19,817 nt of DNA from CAYMEV01 sp964431655 [NCBI: uncultured bacterium] (lineage in GTDB: Bacteria > CAYMEV01), in the NCBI GenBank assembly GCA_964431655.1, contig CAYSKJ010000043.1:1-19817 (forward strand), given 5' to 3'. A program made the translations under genes and the position numbers. The notes beneath the pieces were generated by a model that was given only the letters and a program-made list of their open reading frames with translations, was not told where the DNA came from and made no database searches. Below are positions 15,825-19,817 of the stretch, piece after piece; positions within the stretch are counted from its first letter, which is position 1, and each line of letters begins with the position of its first letter.

Positions 15825-15860
15825 AAATCAAGTAAAGTATTTTCTAAAAAATCTTGATTT
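15825..15860. promoter_or_regulatory. 8-bp inverted repeat carrying divergent -35 candidates
   Basis: AAATCAAG (15825-15832) and CTTGATTT (15853-15860) are perfect inverted arms 20 bases apart. On the minus strand the left arm supplies TTGATT, 16 bases before TATCAT, a plausible M16 promoter. On the plus strand the right arm borders TTGATA (15860-15865), 18 bases before TATAAA (15884-15889), a plausible permease promoter. It could be an operator binding one dimeric regulator. Confidence 0.4.
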
Positions 15861-15907
15861 TGATATCAGCTGTTATAAAATTTTATAAAAATACAGGGAG
15901 AAGTGTA

Positions 15908-17233
15908 ATGCTTGAAAGGATATTTCACCTCAAAGAAAGCAATACCTCTATCTTAACCGAGTTCGATGCCGGACTGGCGACATTTATGACCATGTCCTAC
16001 ATCATCTTTGTTAATCCCATGATTTTGTCAACAACAGGCATGGACAAGGCCTCCGTCATGGTGGCTACCTGCCTTTCCGCCGCTGTAGCTACCATAATCA
16101 TGGGTATTTATGCCAATTACCCCATAGCCCTTGCCCCGGGCATGGGAATAAATGCCTATTTTGCCTTTATGGCCGTGCCTTTTGTCCAGAAAAGGCTTAT
16201 TGAACTGGGTATATCTGACATGCATAATGCCTGGCATATCGGGCTTACCGCAGTTCTGATCTCCGGTGTAATCTTCCTGATATTTACCCTCTTTAATATA
16301 CGGGAAATGCTCATGTATTCCATCCCGGACTCCATAAAGTACGGTATAGCCAGCGGAATAGGGATAATGATTGCATTCCTGGGATTTATCGATGCCGGCC
16401 TTATAAAGTCTGACCCTGCCACCATGGTCACCATTGGCGACATTACAGGGTTCAAGGCCATAGCATCCATGCTGGGTCTTTTCCTGATAGCAATACTCCT
16501 TACCAAAAAAATAAAGGGAGCTATCCTGATAAGCATATTCTTTGTTTCTTTTCTCGGCATAGTCTTTGACCAGGCTGAGATTCCTGAAAAGCTCATTGCA
16601 ATGCCTGATATATCCCCTACCTTCTTCAAATTTGATTTTGCAGGCCTCTACAAGGTAGGCATAATAGATGTTGTATTCGTATTCCTGTTTATGGACCTTC
16701 TTGACACCCTGGGCAGTGTAATAGGCATAGGAGAGCAGGGCGGCTTTATCAAGAATAATAAATTCCCCAGGGTGAACCGGGTTATGACAGCAGATGCTGC
16801 CGGAACAGTCATCGGAGCATTTACAGGCACTTCCACGGTTACAACCTATATAGAGTCATCAGCCGGAGTTGCTGAAGGAGGAAAGACCGGTCTGGTCTCC
16901 ATTTTTGTTGCTATATTTTTCCTGGTGGCCATATTCTTCTCACCGGTGATATCCATTCTCCCCGACTATGCAGCAGCCCCTGCCCTCATTGTAGTAGGCA
17001 GTTTCATGATATCCACCCTGCGCAAAATTAAATGGGAAGATCCCACAGAGTCCATCCCCGCCTTCCTGGTCATGATAGGCATACCCCTTACCTTCAGCAT
17101 TGCCAACGGTATTGCAATGGGCTTTATCTCCTTCTGCCTTATAAAGCTCTTTACAGGCAAAATAAAGGATATAAAACCCCTAACCGCCATCCTGACCATA
17201 CTGCTTCTAATAAAATTTATATTTATTGGTTAA
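15908..17233 (+). CDS. AzgA-family (NCS2) purine/xanthine permease
   Basis: NCS2 transporters of the AzgA group import hypoxanthine, guanine, adenine or xanthine with protons across the inner membrane. The 441-residue product carries the family marks: TEFDAGLATFMTMSYIIFVNP, APGMGINAYFAF in the substrate-binding helix-3 region, the Leu/Met-rich L-F-M-D-L-L-D-T-L-G-S-V-I-G helix-8 segment with its acidic residues, and G-T-S-T-V-T-T-Y-I-E-S-S-A-G-V-A-E-G-G-K-T-G, also diagnostic. About twelve to fourteen helices are visible. The ATG at 15908 was chosen (GGGAG 7 bases upstream, MLERIFHLKES matches relatives); the frame is open further upstream without a better start. It is divergent from the M16 gene. 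No purine riboswitch was seen ahead of it. Substrate specificity is not resolved. Confidence 0.92.
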   Translation: MLERIFHLKESNTSILTEFDAGLATFMTMSYIIFVNPMILSTTGMDKASVMVATCLSAAVATIIMGIYANYPIALAPGMGINAYFAFMAVPFVQKRLIELGISDMHNAWHIGLTAVLISGVIFLIFTLFNIREMLMYSIPDSIKYGIASGIGIMIAFLGFIDAGLIKSDPATMVTIGDITGFKAIASMLGLFLIAILLTKKIKGAILISIFFVSFLGIVFDQAEIPEKLIAMPDISPTFFKFDFAGLYKVGIIDVVFVFLFMDLLDTLGSVIGIGEQGGFIKNNKFPRVNRVMTADAAGTVIGAFTGTSTVTTYIESSAGVAEGGKTGLVSIFVAIFFLVAIFFSPVISILPDYAAAPALIVVGSFMISTLRKIKWEDPTESIPAFLVMIGIPLTFSIANGIAMGFISFCLIKLFTGKIKDIKPLTAILTILLLIKFIFIG

Positions 17234-17250
17234 AGGGGTGCATTTGGGAA

Positions 17251-17306
17251 GATAAGTCTCTGCTTGGGTAATCAGAAGGCACAGCCTTATATTCCTGATA
17301 CTTATC
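17251..17306. terminator. nested hairpin at the permease/TPR convergent junction
   Basis: Three nested stems: outer GATAAGT/ACTTATC (17251-17257 and 17300-17306), middle ATCAG/CTGAT (17271-17275 and 17295-17299) and inner AAGGC/GCCTT (17276-17280 and 17284-17288) with an ACA loop. It overlaps the stop of the minus-strand TPR gene and lies 17 bases after the permease. No T-run follows, so a terminator role is inferred from its place between convergent genes. Confidence 0.45.
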
Positions 17307-17877
17307 TGAATAGCTTCAGCCATTGGCTGAATTCTTTTTGATGATTAATTATCTTCTTATCAAACCAATCATCAATTTCATTATCCCAATACCCGCCTTT
17401 ATCAAACCGCCTGTTAAATTCATTTTCGGTCATGTTTTCTAATATTGCAACCATGAAATATCGAACACCTGGATTATCATTAGGGTTTGTGTCTAATAGC
17501 TTCTTAAAAAGAGAATAAGCCTCAATAGTCTTTTTGTTTTTCCAGTACAAGATACCCATATTAAAAAAAGTTCGTATGATATGCCGGTTTTCAAGCCAGC
17601 CCCATTCAAGTTTTTTAGGCCACTTCCCGGACTTTTTTGTAACTAGCTCAAGCGCTTTTTCATATGCATCACCAATTATTTTCTCTGATTCAGCTTTCTT
17701 GCCGGTATCCTCATATAAATCAGCCAATAATAAATAAGGATCTAAATAGTATGGATCCTTGTTAATCAAATTTTTTAACTTTGTAACTACTTCTGGAATA
17801 TTATCTTCAGTGATTGAATCCTGAATATCATAATACTCCATGCTTGTTCTTCGGTCCTTATCTATGAAGTCTTTCAT
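17302..17877 (-). CDS. tetratricopeptide-repeat-like protein of unknown function
   Basis: A 191-residue, probably all-helical, cytoplasmic protein. TPR-like hairpins are visible at about residues 27-60 (KLKNLINKDPYYLDPYLLLA followed by D-L-Y-E-D-T-G) and about 105-135 (F-F-N-M-G-I-L-Y-W-K-N-K-K-T-I-E-A-Y-S-L-F-K-K-L-L), with the W-G-W-L-E-N-R segment between and N-P-N-D-N-P-G-V-R-Y after the second. That N-x-D-N-x-G-x-R-Y string recurs in other bacterial TPR proteins, some linked to mobile DNA, but I cannot name a family. The ATG at 17877 follows a strong AGGAGG with 5 bases of spacing. It lies between a convergent purine permease and a structured intergenic element; a restriction gene on the same strand is just upstream. 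The gene looks more AT-rich than the operons to the left, in keeping with possible transfer. Confidence 0.75.
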   Translation of the reverse strand: MKDFIDKDRRTSMEYYDIQDSITEDNIPEVVTKLKNLINKDPYYLDPYLLLADLYEDTGKKAESEKIIGDAYEKALELVTKKSGKWPKKLEWGWLENRHIIRTFFNMGILYWKNKKTIEAYSLFKKLLDTNPNDNPGVRYFMVAILENMTENEFNRRFDKGGYWDNEIDDWFDKKIINHQKEFSQWLKLFR

Positions 17878-17919
17878 TTTTCCCTCCTATATATTTGAGT
17901 TATAATTGCTTATTTTCTG

Positions 17920-18012
17920 TAACGTTCCAGGAATATGAGAAGTTGCCGTCGGGAGCTTGCGACCAAAGGCAATTTGGGTGGAGCCGAAGGCGGAACCTCA
18001 TATTCCTTGTTA
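17920..18012. repeat. structured intergenic element with 11-bp inverted arms (attC-like or MITE-like)
   Basis: The 93-bp element starts TAAC (17920-17923) and ends GTTA (18009-18012). Just inside are perfect inverted arms AGGAATATGAG (17929-17939) and CTCATATTCCT (17997-18007). Further inside are nested stems TTGCC-GTCG (17943-17951) with CGAC (17960-17963) and GGCAA (17968-17972), and a small GCCGAAGGC hairpin (17983-17991). The composition is clearly more GC-rich than the flanking genes. Outer TAAC/GTTA ends around an imperfect palindrome recall integron attC sites, but the strict RYYYAAC/GTTRRRY core is not met. Only one copy is in the window, so the repeat status is inference. Confidence 0.45.
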
Positions 18013-18061
18013 TCGGCTGTACCGCGCCCTCTTGGTTCCAGTTTCTTAAAATCTCCGCGCC

Positions 18062-18093
18062 CCACCGCCGAAGCACAGGACGTGCGGAGGTGG
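18062..18093 (-). terminator. strong GC-rich hairpin after the restriction gene
   Basis: CCACC (18062-18066) pairs with GGTGG (18089-18093), with inner GCAC/GTGC (18072-18075 and 18081-18084) and flanking CCG/CGG possibilities. It starts 6 bases past the minus-strand stop of the res gene. A partly overlapping alternative pairs CTCCGC near 18052 with GCGGAG. There is no clean T-run, so it may be a terminator or part of the adjacent structured element. Confidence 0.4.
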
Positions 18094-18098
18094 TTCTT

Positions 18099-19817
18099 CT
18101 ATTCAACAAGCTGACTGACATTACTAACAACCCTGTACTCTAAATCATCAAACTCATTAAAATGAGCTTCTCCGCATTTGATTTTCATCTTCTCTTCTTC
18201 ACGGAGTTTTGATAAATCAACCTGTAATGTTCCTGTATCCTTTGTTTCTGCTACAAAATATATTTTCTTGTCATCTTCAAAAACCAAAGCCCAATCCGGA
18301 TTATAATTACCTATTGGTGTCGGAATTTTAAACCAGTTGGGGAGTTTAAAATAAAACTTTATCTGGTCACTGTTTTCACAGTCTTGAGCGAATTTGCTTT
18401 CCACACCTGAATCTAAAGGAACAAACTCTTCATAAATTGTTTTTGAAGGATCTGTGACCTTGAATGAAAAATCATTGAGATAAACTTCCAGTTCCTGTGC
18501 TTCAAACAAAGCCATTTCATATTCTGAACCGCCGATTTTCTGGTATTTGATACCGTCAATCATCAAATCGTACAATATTCGCCTGATGGCTTGGGTTGAT
18601 AGGTCTAAAAAGAGTTGCGGATTGACTAAAATATCTTTAATCCTGTCAGATTTACTTAAAATCCCTTCGATAGTGGATCGGGTTAATTCTGTTTTGCTTT
18701 GGATATAACCCAACACATCGGGTATTTTCCAGGAATAACCGCCATAATTTTCCACTTTGCTTCCAGCATACATTGTCCCAACACCTTCATCGGTCATATC
18801 TATTTGTACTTTGGTAGAACGAATAGAAGGGGCTTGTATTACGGGTAAATCTCTTATGGCTTTTGCTGCTAAAGTAATTAACACATCTGTTTTATAGTCA
18901 ACTCTGTAAGTTGTTTTCTTTTTAAGTTGTCCCCATATCTCAAGAAATTTAGGGTCGACTTCAAAACCTTTACGGTATTTAATTGCGGTTCGCGCTCTTT
19001 TATTTTTGATTCTGCCTTTAAACTCTACTCCGCAATCATCCTCAATTTCTTGTTGCAGAGCTTTGGCAAAGTCGTCATAAGATTCATTGGCAATGACGGT
19101 CAAACGATTTATATTTTGGTCATAAATCCGTGAGCCGGTCTGATCAACGGCTAAACGCAATCCTCTACCGATTTCCTGTCGTTTCTTTATTTCGGATTTG
19201 GTCTCATTCAAAGTGCATATTTGAAATACATTGGGATTGTCCCAACCTTCGCGCAAAGCAGAATGAGAAAAAATGAAACGAAGTGAATTATCAAGTCCCA
19301 ATAGTTTCTCTTTGTCCTTCATTATCAGACTGTAAGTGTCATCATCAGCAATGGTTTTACCGGAAGTGTCTTTGAAGTTTCCCTTTTTGTCTTGCGAGAA
19401 ATATCCGTTGTGAGTCAAGTCAACTGTAAACTTGTCTAGTTCTTTGAAAGCTGGCTTTGTAATGTAATCATTGTATATTTCTTCAAACCATGTAGCATAC
19501 TTGCCCTTGACCGGATTTCCAGCTGTATCATAGGAACGGTAATTGGCAACTTTATCAATAAAGAACAGGGATAGAACCTTTATACCAAGTTTGTTCAGTC
19601 GTTTTTCTTTCTTCAAGTGTTCTTCTACGGTTTTTTTGATCTGGAACTTCATAACTTCATCAGTCAGTCCGCCTTGACTGTCACCTTTATAAAGCAAGTT
19701 TCCATTGGATAGGGAGATACACTGATTTACAGCATCAATCTCTTCAATTATGTAACCATCTGCATAAATTTCTCTTTCATTGGATAGTTTATATAGATCA
19801 TCACCTACTTTGACGGT
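18099..19817 (-). CDS. type III restriction endonuclease subunit Res, C-terminal part
   Basis: Res is the ATP-dependent translocase/nuclease of type III restriction-modification, working with a Mod methyltransferase to cut unmodified foreign DNA. The frame is open to the window edge, so the N terminus, including the Walker A helicase lobe, is missing; 572 residues are visible. Helicase lobe 2 shows FSHSALREGWDNPNVFQICT (residues about 184-202) and RQEIGRGLRLAV (about 213-224), the motif V and VI pair of superfamily 2. The C-terminal nuclease domain shows the PD-(D/E)xK pattern N-P-D508-W, then E524-T-K526. A TTG within the frame at 19697 is not the start. Its Mod partner would be expected upstream, beyond the window. 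The downstream structured element and TPR gene suggest an accessory locus. It appears intact as far as visible. Confidence 0.9.
   Translation of the reverse strand, partial: TVKVGDDLYKLSNEREIYADGYIIEEIDAVNQCISLSNGNLLYKGDSQGGLTDEVMKFQIKKTVEEHLKKEKRLNKLGIKVLSLFFIDKVANYRSYDTAGNPVKGKYATWFEEIYNDYITKPAFKELDKFTVDLTHNGYFSQDKKGNFKDTSGKTIADDDTYSLIMKDKEKLLGLDNSLRFIFSHSALREGWDNPNVFQICTLNETKSEIKKRQEIGRGLRLAVDQTGSRIYDQNINRLTVIANESYDDFAKALQQEIEDDCGVEFKGRIKNKRARTAIKYRKGFEVDPKFLEIWGQLKKKTTYRVDYKTDVLITLAAKAIRDLPVIQAPSIRSTKVQIDMTDEGVGTMYAGSKVENYGGYSWKIPDVLGYIQSKTELTRSTIEGILSKSDRIKDILVNPQLFLDLSTQAIRRILYDLMIDGIKYQKIGGSEYEMALFEAQELEVYLNDFSFKVTDPSKTIYEEFVPLDSGVESKFAQDCENSDQIKFYFKLPNWFKIPTPIGNYNPDWALVFEDDKKIYFVAETKDTGTLQVDLSKLREEEKMKIKCGEAHFNEFDDLEYRVVSNVSQLVE

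Noticed and set aside
15770-15907. Purine riboswitch upstream of the AzgA-type permease
   Set aside because: The spacer is AT-rich, and I see neither the three-way junction pairing nor the conserved loop bases of the purine aptamer.
17920-18012. Firm call of an integron attC site
   Set aside because: The outer ends do not fit RYYYAAC and GTTRRRY, no integrase is in the window and there is only one copy; kept as a hypothesis only.
17900-18130. 76-codon minus-strand open frame across the structured element
   Set aside because: It overlaps the res end and translates hairpin arms; Arg/Trp/Asn-rich with no ribosome site. More likely non-coding structure.
1-19817. CRISPR arrays, tRNA or rRNA genes, insertion sequences
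   Set aside because: No regularly spaced direct repeats, cloverleaf-like segments, rRNA sequence or transposase frames were seen.

Overview
The window reads as a chromosomal segment of a diderm bacterium of moderate GC (about 40 percent by eye). It has Tat export, a YafK-type murein L,D-transpeptidase and a ferritin-like diiron protein. The gene set (M16C presequence-type protease, AzgA-type purine permease, paired ABC-2 exporters, NYN protein) would fit an anaerobic or microaerophilic lineage such as a spirochaete. No rRNA or tRNA is present, so this taxonomic suggestion is inference only.

Region 1 (1-3355, + strand) is a tightly overlapping envelope operon: the end of rmlD, then tatA, tatC, a membrane-anchored protein that seems to begin at an ATT codon, a CPBP intramembrane protease and a YafK-family L,D-transpeptidase. 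Region 2 (3505-4640) holds a small unknown basic protein and a secreted LamG-like protein with its own sigma70-type promoter and terminator. Region 3 (4643-8241) is a four-gene ABC exporter operon (ATPase-permease-ATPase-permease). It is driven by a promoter so close to the first ATG that the mRNA may be nearly leaderless, and it ends in a nested hairpin shared with the convergent NYN gene.

Region 4 (8231-10832) has an NYN-domain protein (-), an MFS transporter (+) and a ferritin-like protein (-). Region 5 (11064-15769, - strand) is an apparent operon of an M16C metalloprotease, a TTG-started GNAT acetyltransferase and an HprK-like protein that has lost its P-loop, closed by a probable terminator. 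Divergent to it is an AzgA-family purine permease (15908-17233). The shared upstream region contains an 8-bp inverted repeat whose arms carry candidate -35 elements for both directions.

Region 6 (17251-19817) looks accessory. It contains a TPR-type protein, a highly structured and locally GC-rich intergenic element with 11-bp inverted arms flanked by TAAC/GTTA, and the C-terminal part of a type III restriction endonuclease (Res) running off the window edge.

I do not see a clear new multi-gene defence or biosynthetic system. The items most worth checking are the structured element beside the restriction gene, the pseudokinase-like HprK relative, the ATT start, the near-leaderless ABC operon and the nested hairpins at two convergent gene junctions.
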